Origin: Halictus rubicundus
Lineage: Eukaryota > Arthropoda > Insecta > Hymenoptera > Halictidae
Reading direction: 5' to 3'
Assembly (NCBI RefSeq): GCF_050948215.1
Contig: NC_135157.1
Span: 7,936,001-8,000,000, forward strand
Length of the DNA stretch: 64,000 bases
In this document: piece by piece, positions 1 through 11,474 of the stretch
Layout of the letters: the number at the start of each line of letters is the position of its first letter
Position numbering within the stretch: the stretch's first letter is position 1
Position numbers and translations under genes: made by a program
Notes under the pieces: model-generated
Told to the model about the DNA's origin: nothing
Databases searched by the model: none
Seen by the model: the letters and a program-made list of their open reading frames with translations, nothing else

Positions 1-2120
1 CGCCAGAACAATCGTTCCGTAGCCAGGCATGACCAACTTCTCGAGGTAGTTCCATTAAACCGCAGGCCGCTCATAAATCACCGGTAAACCTTTTATCGAC
101 ACAATTCGGATAACATTGCTTCGCGTCCAGACGAGGCTCATTAATCTTTCCGAGGCGAAGTATATGAATCCTGGCTCGATCATAGAGACGCGCTCGGAAA
201 ATTGATGATTATTTCATAGCCGGTATGAATAAAGAACGGTCGAGCCCCGGCTCCTGATCTGGAGTCCTTGATGACTCTGATCTTTCCGGCAAGAATTTTA
301 AGTGTGATTTTACGAAAAGTATCCATTTATATGACAATCATATCGATCACTAGATCGACGTGTTAACGCGATTCTGATTTCTTTGGCAAACTTGTTTTTA
401 ACGCGAAAGGTCGATTTACAATTTATTTCATCAACAAGTTTTGTAAATTAATAAAATTCATGCTCTGCAGAGTAAGAATACCGTAGGAAATACTCTGTAG
501 GGAAATAATATTTTATGAAATTAATTACGGCAACATTCATGTTCGTATTTGTACGAAGTAAATACCCGTTTCAGGGGAACGAAATGAATTTTTACTGAAA
601 TATGATTCAATTTCACCGTAGGGAGACCAACCGTTAATGAATTATTGAAATTTACATATGCGGGTTCGTTGCATTCATTATACTAATGGAAAAATGTATT
701 TCGGTAAACACGAATGAATGCATTTCTCTTGTATATGTGTGCGTTTATCGAGTGTTTGATGGAGAACCAAAAGCGCCGCGCCCTCTCAGCAGCCGAGGCT
801 GAAGTACGTACTAGGGAAAAAGTGTTACCTGCTGAAGTTGCACTCGCAGATAAAAGCAGGCACGAATCATTTGAGTTTCCTCGATGTTGAAACATTAGAT
901 TGCCGTTGAAAGAAAGTGACAATCGTAAAAACATTACTTAATGCAGAACTTTTTAATGTATGCATAAATAATGTGTAGAAATGTCAAAATTTTCGAATAA
1001 TTTGGTCATAAACGTGTGCAAATTTCCAAATCAATCGATCGTTTCTACACAAACGTATGTAAATCTTCAAATCAATAGTACACATACGTGCAAATATCTG
1101 AAAGTCTTCAAGCTCCTCCCAAAAACAATAAGGCATTACAAAGTCCTTCCCCTAATCGTAAAAATGGCTTACGTGCGGTCACCAGAGTCTTCGGAAACCT
1201 CCACCGCAAGAAATCCGTGCGGTATCGAGGAAAATTTTGAAAAATACACCGACACTACACAGGTGTCGGCGATTAAACATTAATCTATGCGTAAACACGT
1301 TCAACAAGCGATTCATGACGCGATTGTTTACCCGAGGGGGAAGCACGGAGACGCGCTTTGCTCCGGGAATCACCGGAGGGATCGATCAAAACCGCTTAAG
1401 ATAGTATTCCGGTTTCGAGGAATTTTTTTCAGTAAACCTATTTGACCTTTTTCATTAAGATTTTGCACGCGTATTCAATGCTGTTTAAAGTATATGTGTA
1501 ATTTTTTTAAAGTCAAAATAATCAAAATTACACGAGCTACATATTTATTTGTAGAGTATCTTTTGAAAAACATGGATCGACGATTGCAATGGTATTCTGG
1601 TGTTCCTACCGATCAGAAACTGAGAAATAAATCAGTGTGAACGCAGTTATGGTCCGTAGAAAAAGAAATTAAATATCTTTATTATTTACAAAATGGCGGT
1701 ATTTTGAAGTTATTAAATTACCGTTTCTTTTAAATATTCTTCGACCTTTAGCACGGTCAAAAATAAGAAAAAATTGACGAAAAAATTTTGGTTGGTGCGA
1801 TGACAGGGTGTGAAGAAACTTGGGATGTCGTGGAAACCGTTTCGGGAAAGAATGAAAGAATACAACATGCGAGAGAAAGCTGAAATCAGGTAGAGGATTT
1901 TAAACGATGGTCATTGGTAGGTGATTGCCCAGGTACCCCGATCATGAAAGAGCGTGAAATTTTTCGGTTACGATCAGGAGGGTTAAAGATAAAATCAACA
2001 ACGTGTTCGCACATCGTCGCGCCGGCCGGAGATAATGAAATGCACGACAACGGAACAACGTCGCGTGTGTACGAGCGGCCCACGTGCTTGGGTGTGTGCG
2101 TGTCGCGTAACACTGGACGC
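1..2120. other. Upstream intergenic DNA, no gene recognised
   Basis: AT-rich sequence with only short, unconvincing open frames. One local structure is visible: at about 1011-1105 a unit of about 40 bases (AACGTGTGCAAATTTCCAAA and variants) is repeated two and a half times with substitutions. The last 200 bases before the gene become GC-rich and hold two GATA-type words (about 1987-1992 and 2030-2035) and a CACGTG E-box at 2081-2086, which could belong to the control region of the gene that follows. Confidence 0.6.
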
Positions 2121-2166
2121 TTACGTTTATATAATGCCAGGCCCGGGAAAGTGAGACCATTCAATC
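2081..2166 (+). promoter_or_regulatory. Core promoter of the cysteine-rich gene (TATA box, initiator, upstream E-box)
   Basis: A TATATAA box lies at 2128-2134. An initiator-like TCAATC lies at 2161-2166, placing a probable start at A2163, 35 bases after the first T of the TATA box. That would give a 5' UTR of about 31 bases before the ATG at 2194. A CACGTG E-box sits at 2081-2086. A TATA-driven, compact promoter is common for inducible or tissue-specific secreted peptides, but no expression evidence is visible here. An alternative initiator, TCAGTG at 2183, is too far from the TATA box. Confidence 0.6.
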
Positions 2167-2193
2167 GTCGACTGTCAAAGAGTCAGTGGAACC

Positions 2194-2254
2194 ATGAAGC
2201 TCTGTCTGCCGGTTGTTCTCGTCGTCCTCGTGGCCACCCTTCTGCACTCCACCG
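2194..2254 (+). other. Coding exon 1: signal peptide
   Basis: Twenty codons plus one base. After Met-Lys come a Cys, Leu and Pro, then a run rich in Val and Leu, and a small-residue region (His-Ser-Thr) suitable for signal peptidase. The donor GTGAGC begins at 2255, leaving phase 1; the split codon becomes Glu after joining to exon 2. Confidence 0.85.
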
Positions 2255-5200
2255 GTGAGCATAATTAATTACTGTTAATATAGTCGAATGCTGTCGGTCA
2301 ACCAAAATTATTTCTATCTTCTACACTTCTTCCGCTTCCTCTACGCTACTTCTACTGACCTCGCTTTCTCCTAATTTCCCTTTCTTTAATTTACTATGAT
2401 CAGACCGTGCATTTGACCGTGCAATATCGATTATCAAGGTCAAAGGTATATACTTCTTCTATAGTAACTTGACAATGTTGCTTTTATGTATTATATTACT
2501 GTATCTAACATAACCTTTTTGCTTATTATTTTTTTTTTTATATTAATATGTGCTCGTCGTGTTATATGTTATACAAACTTTTAACTAAATTATTTTAATA
2601 TGGTGAATAAGTTTGTTTGATTTTATGAAATTGAAGATTAAATACGTTTTCCAATAACATATACAAATTCTAGTGGCATGTTAAAATAATTTTAGCAAAT
2701 CGTATATAGAGTTATGAAATAAAAGAGTTTTATATAAGATTTAAAATATTTTCTGATTGATTAGAAGCGTATGCGTTAAGGTTTTAAAGTAGTCTTAACG
2801 CGTTGTACCAGTTTTGCCACTTTCCTTTTAACATCTGCACTGTGTTCATGCGTGTCTACATTTAAAAAATATTTAATTATTTAATTATTTAGAAATGCAT
2901 GTACTAAGATTTCAGACTAATGTGGGACAAATGCGAGGATGTCCTTTGTGCGCGAGTGTCCGTTTGCCGCGAACTTGAGAAATCATTCTCTGCGAAACCG
3001 TGTATCGGAAGCAAACAACGACCATAACCAAGAATAAGAACTCCTGCGAGTTCTAGGCCTATGCCGGAGTCAATTCTGACCCACACCGATATTTCACTAC
3101 AGTTTTCTTCCGATATAAGGCGATGGGACCGGATTTCGTCGTATTTCGGATGAAAAGAAAAGAAGAGAGAATAGCGATTTTCTTGTTTCGAAATAAAAAG
3201 CGTCGTCTTATATCGGAATAAAATTGTACATATTGACGGTCGCTCGATCTTATCCCTACCGCGACGGGTCACGAATGACCCCGGCATAGCATATTGCCGT
3301 TTCTCGACGAATAGCTTGAATGTGTCTCGATTAAAAAATCACTTGCCAGTCCCAAACAACGCAGTCCACTCTTTCGTAATTACTGCTTCGCTTCTTCTCT
3401 TCGATAAAATGCACCGGGAAGACTATAAAGTTCGATTATCCAACTTTTACACGGAAGCTTTTATCGTTCGCGAAACGGATTGATGGGATATTATTGCGCC
3501 GACAGTGGATTAACGATGAAAAATCGGGCGATCCCGTTTTATCGTGAATTTCACCCTTGATCTATTTCCATCCGTTACACCCGTGATCTTTGTTGTTCAG
3601 TGTTTAGCTTCGATTACGGATTTCACGGCGGAGCAACATGCAACGTCGAAAATAGCTACGGGTTTCCCCTTTGATCGCTCGAACACTGAATGGCTTTGTT
3701 TACCGCTACACAGCAGCATCATAGTAAATTAAAATATGCGCCTGAACGATCCCGCCTCCTGACTCTTACCTGTTCGGTCCGAACCGAACCGAACGGAACC
3801 GAACCGGTTCGATGGTGCCCCCGTGGTACTCCGTCTCGAAACTTTTACGTCGATCGCGGAAAATCGAGAGATGCCTTTTTGACTCGATCCTGTTACATTC
3901 GAATATCGGAAACGCGGCTGACAAGGCGGGGAAGCGGCGCCGCTGATATTCATGGGAAATAAAAGCAGTTTGGGAAACCAGTTTGCGATATATCGAAACA
4001 AAACAAACCGAGAGCGAGCGTCGAACGCTCCGGAAATTTTCAGATATGTTATAAAAGCTCCGAGACGCGTTGCCTAATTTATAAATTCCATTCGGCGAAG
4101 AACAATACTATCCACTCTGCGGATTCTCAGCCGAGATAACAATTTTCCAAGTTATAAGTGGACTGCGGATTTTATGCGTTTCTGGTGAAAATAAGTAGCT
4201 GTAACTTTAAACAGTGGACAGTTTAAATGAATTGAACGATACAAATCAAAAAACACAGCGAACATTAGTATACAGAAATTTTGTCGGGGTCATGAAAGAA
4301 TCCAGTATACCAGTTACGGGTTAAGAACGTGACATTTTTCAATAAGAAGAACTGAATAAAGAGGAAAGGTCCGATGTTTGAAATGTTATGCACATTAAAT
4401 GTCTATTTCCAGAGTACGCAGCTGGGAACAGTATATGCAGCCCGGAGGACTGTATTGAATCTGGCAAATGCGAGGAGCCTGTGCGCGGTGGAGACGCGTG
4501 TCCGCAATCGGGTGACACATGTTGCAGCATAGGTAAGTCCAGTTATGAATGAAATAAAACCGAGCAAAATTTCTTTGCGACTCCCGATCAAAAATTCCAC
4601 TTTTATTTGTATGTAAGAATAATCATTTTCCCACGGATCAATGACCGCGAAATTTTGCGGTCGATCGTAAGCATGTACATCGATTGCCAATTAGTTGTAG
4701 ATAACGATCGTAAAAGCATGTTTTCACAATTTATTTTTATTTTTTCTTTTTCTGGTTATTGACACCGGCACTTTATCGACTGGCCACTTTCATTGATACA
4801 TCACGGTTTTGTTGATTCGCGTCACGGCACAAAGTACAACAAGAGTGATGGCAATTATGAGACGGTAACGATAACGTAATCACGCATTACCATTGGTACA
4901 CAGCAATTTCACGTCTGCCGGCACGGCACACTCGCAACACCATAATTTCTACTGTGCGAAATCAACCACACAGATTCACTTTTGCGCGGCGTGAATTTCG
5001 AACGAACGGCTGTCGAGTTAATACGTGCGTCACTGTCCACACTTTCACGGCTTGTGTCGCTCGGGAGTCGCTGTCAGACTGCCGATTCTTTCAAATACTC
5101 TTCAACGTCGTTCCAACTTCTTCCATCGTGACTTGACAACCGAATATTTTCGCCGTTTATTCGCAGTTTTCATTCGAACGAAATTAAACCGTTCCCTCTT

Positions 5201-6723
5201 GTCTACGTTTCGCTCTTCGCTCGGTTTTGCTGTTCTAATATAAGTGCCGATTGTTCGTTGTCATATTTATACCACATATTTTCTAAATATCAAAAAACAG
5301 AAGTGGGATATTTTCAACAATATTTAATAATGCTACTTTGGTTCTTTATGAATTTCCAATTTTATATTTTATCTATTTTCACTATTCACCATTCTCTTTC
5401 CAATTTTATATTTCATCTATTTTCACTATTCACTATTCTCTTTCCAATTTTATATTTCATCTATTTTCACTATTCACTATTCTCTTTCCAATTTTATATT
5501 TCATCTATTTTCACTATTCACTATTCTCTTTCCAATTTTATATTTCATCTATTTTCACTGTTCACTATTCTCTTTCCAATTTTATATGTCATCTATTTTC
5601 ACTATTCACTATTCTCTTTCCAATTTTATATTTCATCTATTTTCACTATTCACTATTCTCTTTCCAATTTTATATTTCATCTATTTTCACTATTCACTAT
5701 TCATTTTCACTTTTCACTATTTTCACACTTTTTATTGCAGATTGTTTTCTCTTTCGTTTATACTGCATTTCTTACAATGTCAGGTTCTTAATTCAAATCT
5801 TTATACTAAAGTTTTGTGAACGTCGTAAAATACAAGTAGGACATTTTCATTATATAAACCTTATATGGTTTCAAGCAACAAATATATAAACAGGACATTT
5901 TCAACAATATATTATAATTGTGGTTCTTTATGGAATTTTTGCTAGGTTCTCATACATTGTTATATTCTATTTCTTTTATTGTGAATTTGTATTTCTTCTT
6001 GGTTCAAAATCTTGAACAGGACATTCTCAACATTTTATTATGTCACTCTTCATAAAATTGTCTATTCTCATAATTGTAGGGATCCCGAAATAGAAATAAA
6101 TATCTTACATTGACCAAATGATTCCTCGTGGTAAACTCAAATATGAACAATACAAAATACAAATATTATTCAATATTGTTGGCATATACGTTCCACAGTA
6201 TTTTACAAATTTGCATACGGCATAAAGTAAATATCCGAAGGGATTGCCATTGAAAATATTATCAGCAAAAGATTTCAATAATCAAAAGTATAATACCTTT
6301 TAACGTAACTATTAAAGAACCAGCTAATCTTGACTTCAAAGTACAAAGTACTAAACACGAGGAATAAATGGAGTCGGAAACTGAAATTATTATTTGTTTA
6401 AATAATAATTTTCACGGAAGCAAGACTAAAAGTACCTGTCTTCAGCTAAAAAATTTTTAGATAATTTATGCTAGTGCGAACTCCAACAAGGAAAGTCATT
6501 CGTAGCATTTGAAAAATTTGTAACGTATTTGTATTTGAAAAAAGTATCTTGCTCAAAAGTTCAGGGACAGATTAAATTCGCATAATTGTCACTTGCAGTG
6601 AAAGAAGAGTACAGAACCCACTGTCACCAACACGGAGGCGAGTGCATGGAGTCCTGTGCTCCGGCTCTTCAACGATCCGTCGTCGACTGTTCACCCGGTC
6701 AAGTTTGCTGCATATTAGTTTAA
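2194..6723 (+). CDS. Secreted protein with two six-cysteine, beta-defensin-like modules (3 exons)
   Basis: The coding exons are 2194-2254, 4413-4532 and 6599-6723 (TAA 6721-6723), giving 101 residues. Splice sites are canonical: ACCG/GTGAGC, TTCCAG/AG, ATAG/GTAAGT and TTGCAG/TG. Both introns are phase 1. Residues 1-20 form a signal peptide with a Leu/Val core, so the product should be secreted. The mature part has 12 cysteines in two modules. Module 1 (exon 2) is C-x4-C-x5-C-x9-C-x6-CC. Module 2 (exon 3) is C-x6-C-x3-C-x10-C-x5-CC. Each spans exactly 30 residues, and Glu-Tyr lies a few residues before the first cysteine in both. The spacing matches the beta-defensin/big-defensin pattern; from that family, three disulfides per module are expected, but this is inference. 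Module 1 is acidic rather than cationic, so an antimicrobial role is not assured; a protease inhibitor, venom or signalling peptide is also possible. The start is set by the signal peptide and by the good context AACCATG. No close homologue is recognised, so no symbol is given. Confidence 0.85.
2255..4412 (+). other. Intron 1 (2158 bp, phase 1)
   Basis: AT-rich intron bounded by GTGAGC and TTTCCAG. It holds no convincing exon. A GAACC/CCGAA pentamer patch lies at 3773-3812, and a piece resembling one end of dispersed family A (GGACTGCGGATTTTATGCG) begins at about 4160. A minus-strand open frame at 2904-3287 has no recognisable domain. Confidence 0.75.
4413..4532 (+). other. Coding exon 2: first six-cysteine module
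   Basis: This 120-base exon is symmetric (phase 1 at both ends), so it could be added or skipped without changing frame. It encodes the first module, C-x4-C-x5-C-x9-C-x6-CC, with a Gly-Gly pair three and four residues before the fourth cysteine. It is rich in Glu and Asp. Its boundaries coincide with the module, which supports origin by exon duplication. Confidence 0.85.
4533..6598 (+). other. Intron 2 (2066 bp, phase 1)
   Basis: The intron starts with a perfect GTAAGT and ends with TTGCAG. It contains a 44-bp minisatellite (5357-5708). The rest is AT-rich with no recognisable exon. Long open frames across 5258-5889 are products of the minisatellite. Confidence 0.8.
5357..5708. repeat. Minisatellite, 8 units of 44 bp
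   Basis: Unit starts fall at 5357, 5401, 5445, 5489, 5533, 5577, 5621 and 5665. The unit begins CAATTTTATATTTCATCTAT and is pyrimidine-rich on the plus strand. Copies are nearly identical; the visible changes are single substitutions (for example CACC for CACT in unit 1, CTGTT for CTATT in unit 5 and ATGTC for ATTTC in unit 6). Such homogeneity implies recent expansion and likely length polymorphism. Because 44 is not a multiple of three and the unit lacks stops, several frames stay open, which makes false proteins of up to 183 residues. Confidence 0.95.
6599..6723 (+). other. Coding exon 3: second six-cysteine module and stop
   Basis: After the split Val codon, 40 codons run from 6601 to TAA at 6721-6723. 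The module is C-x6-C-x3-C-x10-C-x5-CC, followed by three hydrophobic residues (Ile-Leu-Val) at the C terminus. The spacing falls within the usual beta-defensin ranges, apart from the lack of the usual Gly before the fourth cysteine. There are three His residues near the first cysteine and little net charge. Confidence 0.85.
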
Positions 6724-7190
6724 GAAAACGATATCAATTAAGCGCAATCCGGTTCGCGTGTTGGCATAACGGATTACTTTGCTGCACCACCGGCTGCAAC
6801 ATTTTCGTTTCCCGTGTTGCGTGCAACGACTCTGTACCGAAGTTATGATGCACCCGTTGGTAGCAAACGTGGAAACGCGGCACGATTGGTTTTACAATTG
6901 CAACGGTACATACACGTTATCGTGCGCGTCTGTGAAAAAAATGAAAAATCGATTGCGCCGCTGTATAATCGCTGAGATATGAGGACCCGTCGCTGACACA
7001 AGACTAGACGATAAATAGCGCAAACGTGCGAACAGGTTATTAGCGAGCTTTCCCGCGAATCCTTACTGGCCGTGGCTTCCTATGATTTGTTTAGAGCTTA
7101 CATATAGATAAAGTGTGCGTGTGTGCGTGTGTTAGACCGTTACCAAGAGAAAAAGTATTTATAATAAAATATGTGTGCTCTCAACTGTTC
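6724..7190 (+). terminator. 3' UTR and poly(A) signal of the cysteine-rich gene
   Basis: AATAAA lies at 7163-7168, about 440 bases after the stop, followed by a TG-rich stretch (ATGTGTGCTC) and a T-rich stretch near 7187-7200. These are the usual elements around a cleavage site. Open frames at 6642-6982 here are out of frame with the gene and are not supported. Confidence 0.55.
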
Positions 7191-9479
7191 GTTATTTATT
7201 GCCGTATCCTGACAAAGTCAACGATTTATCGTTGTCCAGAATTGAGGTGCGACTGGAATCGGATATCAGAAGGTAAAGCTGCGCAGAATTACAATTGAAT
7301 TATTTTTCATAAAGTGTAATCACAAAATATTATTTATTATTTAATTATTCATAGTTTACTTCCACGTCGTCGCATTAGCTGCGAAGTCGACTACATGACA
7401 TACGATTAATTATAACATAATCAATATATCATTTATACGATAGAATATAATTAACATTAACAGTAACATAAAACTATAATGAGTTATATAAGTTAAAAAA
7501 TTAGAAAAAAATTGGAGAAAAAAAGTATAGGATTTAAAAAATAGGTGGACTTTATTTCTCTTCAAATGATATAAATGTTTAAATAACATCAATATTCATC
7601 TCTATTTTTTAATCTTCAGTATTATACTGTTTCAAAATTTAAACGGTAAATTCACCTACTTCGCGTAATTTGTTATATTATGCAAAGAAAAATATAGTGG
7701 TAGTCACGCGTTGTATATATACAGGAAAAATAAACATTAGCAATTAAATTAATTGAAATGTTTGAATTCTATAAATTCCATTACAACGTACTTGAAATAC
7801 TATGTAATTAATCTACAACGCGTAATGAAATTACATAATTGAATTACGGATTAATTCAGATAGCACAATTCTGCTGGAAGGAATGCTATCGCGATACTGC
7901 CTGCATATCTTCCTGATGATGCAGTCGATGGTGTAATACTCACTCCAAGTGATGCAGTGTACGATCTCTGTTGTCTTGTCAAAGTATATCATCGGTGGAA
8001 CAATGCATCTCGCTCAATTACACTTTGATGTTCGATCCTCTGTCCACCTAGTCGTTAAATTTTATGTATCTACTGGAAATGTTGGGAGTTATGATCCACT
8101 TTCTATTAGTATTTCCAAACATGATTTTTTTATATTTATACCTCTTTTTCATAGTTTTTTTTTTATTCTTTGGAAAGCATTCTATCAGCCTTTCTTAAAG
8201 GGCGCACATTAATCGCGTCGAAGGGTCGAAAGAAAACTTTCTAAACAATACGTTACACGTGTTCACAGTTCCACCATAGAACAAGCACTCACAATTCATA
8301 ACAAACACAACTAAATGTAAGTAAACAGATCCATTTAACGCAGAAGCCTTGTCTATTTCATTCTTATAAACGATCAAGGTTACTAATCATTATTATGAGT
8401 TACTTGGTATGGAAGTCTGCACCTCACTCTGTAATTTGGTTAATTTCAGACCGAGTAACCTGACGCGCTCAGTGCCACTAATTTCATGACAATCATTACG
8501 TTTAGCGTTAACGAAACTTTTGTAAACAATGTTAAAACAGAACGTCGAGAGCTGGTACTAAACTGCACACGGAGAGTATACAAATTTTGACGAAACAGCT
8601 TCAGACCTACAGACGAGGCTAAAGTGTAGACCCCGATTCGAGCACGGTGTGAAAGAGCACGGGATCGCGGACGCAAGAGGAAGACCGATTCAAAGCATTC
8701 CGTAACCTAATATCCAGTCGGTCCACGTACAATGTAGAATCGAGGAGAAAAATGCAGGAAGAAGGCAAGAAACTAAAGAGAAGCAGGAAGATATAAGAAA
8801 TAGATGTAAGGGGCACGCGTAGCCGGAGGCGCTCCAGCCAGGACGCTCGGCGGCGCATGAATGCTCGCGCACACGCACAGGTGTGCAAGGTACTGGTGTT
8901 GGTCAACCCTGGAGGGTCACTCGCAGAATCGTGAACGGTAGAAAAAATGCGGGGAGAAGCCCCTGGGGGAGAGGGGGTTTGCTATCGTCGGCTATCTGAA
9001 CCTCGCGGTAAGAAACCGGAGAGACAGTGACGCATTCATCGATGCGAATTAATGTTATAAACTGTTAGCGTGCGAATGAATAACATCCCCCCCCCCCGCG
9101 TGTCGTTAGAATGAATCTCCGGTCCGCATCAACCGTGACCGAAGCAGGGAATAAAGAAGCAACGAGAGGAGAGACACCTTGCCCCGGGCGATACACGGCC
9201 GAACATGTGACACTAAATATAGAGACACGCTAACCGCTCTCGAGACGCGTCACCCGGATCGTCCGAAACCTGACTAAACAAACGAATCCGGCCTCTTAAA
9301 CACAATCGGGACCCTCGACAAAAAGACGACAAACAATCCGCCGCGCCGCCGCGAACCTGATCGAGGAACCTAACCGTTCTATTGACACGCTCACAGGGGA
9401 TTCGGATTCCTGACCAGCCCCGCGACTCCTGCGGCCGACGCCTGACCTGCGCGGGGCTCCCAGAAGTGGAAACTATACT
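7191..9479. other. Intergenic DNA, no gene recognised
   Basis: The first 1.3 kb is AT-rich. From about 8620 the sequence becomes GC-rich, with a run of ten C at 9088-9097. I see no splice-bounded coding exon and no RNA gene. Confidence 0.6.
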
Positions 9480-9650
9480 TTAACCCCTTCCGTTATAACA
9501 ACGAGTCACTGAATCTACTGAGCACGTGTGCTACTAATTTTTTTCGAACGGAAGTAGAATCCTATTTTGTTAAAATAGATTTAAATTTTCTTTCTCTTCC
9601 GGAAAATTATAGTGTAACGTACGCGAATAAATCGTACTGCAAGGGGCTAA
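9480..9650. mobile_element. Probable piggyBac-type short element (163 bp)
   Basis: TTAA at 9480-9483 is followed by CCCCTTCCGTTATAAC. The right side ends GTACTGCAAGGGG followed by CTAA at 9647-9650. Inverted, the ends read CCCCTTCC... and CCCCTTGC..., as in the better preserved TTAA elements in this window. The right target copy is TTAA changed to CTAA. No coding sequence is present. Confidence 0.5.
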
Positions 9651-9710
9651 CTTACTGTACCTGACATTTATTGAAGTACTAGTGAATTACCAACATATTC
9701 GTGACACTAT

Positions 9711-9773
9711 TCTGACTAAAATGATACCAAACATGACACAATTTGGATCGTATTCGCTAGTTGAATCCGCGAC
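9711..9773 (+). repeat. Isolated arm of the pogo-associated composite repeat
   Basis: Starting at CTGACTAAAATGATACC, this stretch matches the outer arms of the repeats at 37580-37650, 56827-57371 and 63508-64000, including the words AAACATGACACAATTTG and TTGAATCCGCG. The pogo-like end expected next to it is missing, so this is a broken or solo arm. Confidence 0.6.
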
Positions 9774-9779
9774 ACAATA

Positions 9780-11470
9780 GCTACGACTGCACAACATCAG
9801 ATTCAAATTAGATTGCTATGAAAAATAGGAAAAAATCTAAATCCAGAGCGAATTATGGCAACATGTGCAGCATCATAAACCATTGGCCATGCAGAAAGAG
9901 CCCAGCAGTCGAGCGACGTCCCTGAAGAGTTGAATCTAAATCAATCAGATTCGTGTCACATGTCTGGGACACTGAACATGCCAAACACTCGAAAACAGTA
10001 TCAACAACAACTTCCCCAAGGTCCACCAATAAATTCGGGAAAGGGGTGCTCTCCCTCGCATCGAATAATCACAGCAATGATCCTTCGTTAATCCTGGTCC
10101 CTAAAGAATCAAGGGGAGGGGGGGGGTCAACTGAAGTCCATCCTCCAATCACACGACATCCCGATTTCAATTACTCTCGAACCGAATCACGCAGAATCCA
10201 GAAAAATCCTGACAGTCCGGCAATCGGATGAATCGACAGGGTCGCGGTACCGGGCAGCGATCAAGAAAAAGAGAACGAAAAAGAGGAACACGACGTCGCT
10301 GCGATGACGAAGAAAGGACGAAGAGAAGGAGGAGAAGAAGAAGGAGGATGATGAAGAAGAGGCACACCTTGCCGGGGGCGATGCAGGCAGATGCCAGTGC
10401 GCTGGTACGTGTACTTACATATACACACGTAAGAGCCGTTTCGGTTAGCCCGGGGGCGGAGGCGCGGAATCATGCAGCGTAGAAGAAGAAGGCGGCCGCC
10501 CCCCTCGCCCCCTATCCCAGTTGTTCCCCTGTCCCCGAACGCCCCTCGGAGCCCGTCGTTGTGCGGAGGTTGGCCCCGGGGGCAGACGCGGAGGTGTACC
10601 CCACCACGAAGCGAGGCAGAGCAACGGTCGTTCCGCTGCGGGCACGGAAACGAGAAGAGATAGCGGCGAGCTTCGTGAGCGTCCTCTGCACCCCCGCAGC
10701 CCCCCGGCTCCCTTCAGGGAAAGGAAGAAGGGCGAGGGCACGGGGGAGCGGATCCACCGTGTGCCCTAAGGACATCCAGCGAGACAATACGCTCCGTGAG
10801 CCCCCCGGCGACTTCACGACGGACCCTGCTCCTCTTCTGGCTCTTCTTCTGCTCTCGCCTTTCCACGCTCTTTACTCCCCGTTCCCCGTCGCCCGTTCTA
10901 ACCCCCTTCTACACCACCACTACCCTCTCGGTACTCTCTTTCTTGCCCTCGCGTACTCGCTTCGTCGTCCTTCTTCGCGGTAAGGCTCCTTAGAGAAGAG
11001 GACCGATGTTTGTTCTGAGAAACACGTGTTTCCGCTACGAGCTACATACTTCCGCCACCGGACTGGTCATCTTTTAATTCTGGATCATAGAAAATACAGG
11101 GTTCGACCCAAAGTCTCCGTCTCTATTGAATCGATCGCCTCCAACAATGTCAGCTCGAGTGGTCCAAACGAGTGATGAGCACAAGGTGAAGCACTTGGAC
11201 AGTAATGGGGATGTTCGAGAATGGCCCGATGTAATTTTTGAAATTTTTCCTGTGGTCGAACGGCTGCTCAATCAACCCCCAAATGGCTTAAATATCTCCT
11301 TGTGCCGCTTGTCTTGGTGCATTTTGTGTTTGAACGTGTTGACATCTACTAGCAAACTGTTTATGCTAATTAAACGTTTGCATCCTTCGCAACGTTTCAC
11401 TAGTTTTGCTTTCCAAAAGTGGTAACAACGCAACGGCAGTTGAAATAGCAATTTAGAAAGAAATTAAATT
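9780..11470. other. GC-rich, purine-skewed intergenic block
   Basis: The core (about 10230-10990) is rich in GAA/GGA and GC. Overlapping open frames are present on both strands, dominated by Arg, Ser and Pro; they lack recognisable domains and look compositional. I see nothing of the 5' half of the mariner element between 11000 and 11470, although a complete element would have it there. Confidence 0.5.
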
Positions 11471-11474
11471 TAAA

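Noticed and set aside
2904..3287. 127-residue minus-strand frame in intron 1
   Set aside because: No recognisable domain and no splice sites or promoter; likely chance.
3773..3812. CCGAA/GAACC pentamers resembling a telomere-type repeat
   Set aside because: The insect telomeric unit is TTAGG/CCTAA; this patch is short, has a different sequence and is irregular.
5258..5889. Open frames of 177 and 183 residues rich in Phe, Ile and Ser
   Set aside because: They are generated by the 44-bp minisatellite, which lacks stops in these frames; they lie in an intron and have no domain.
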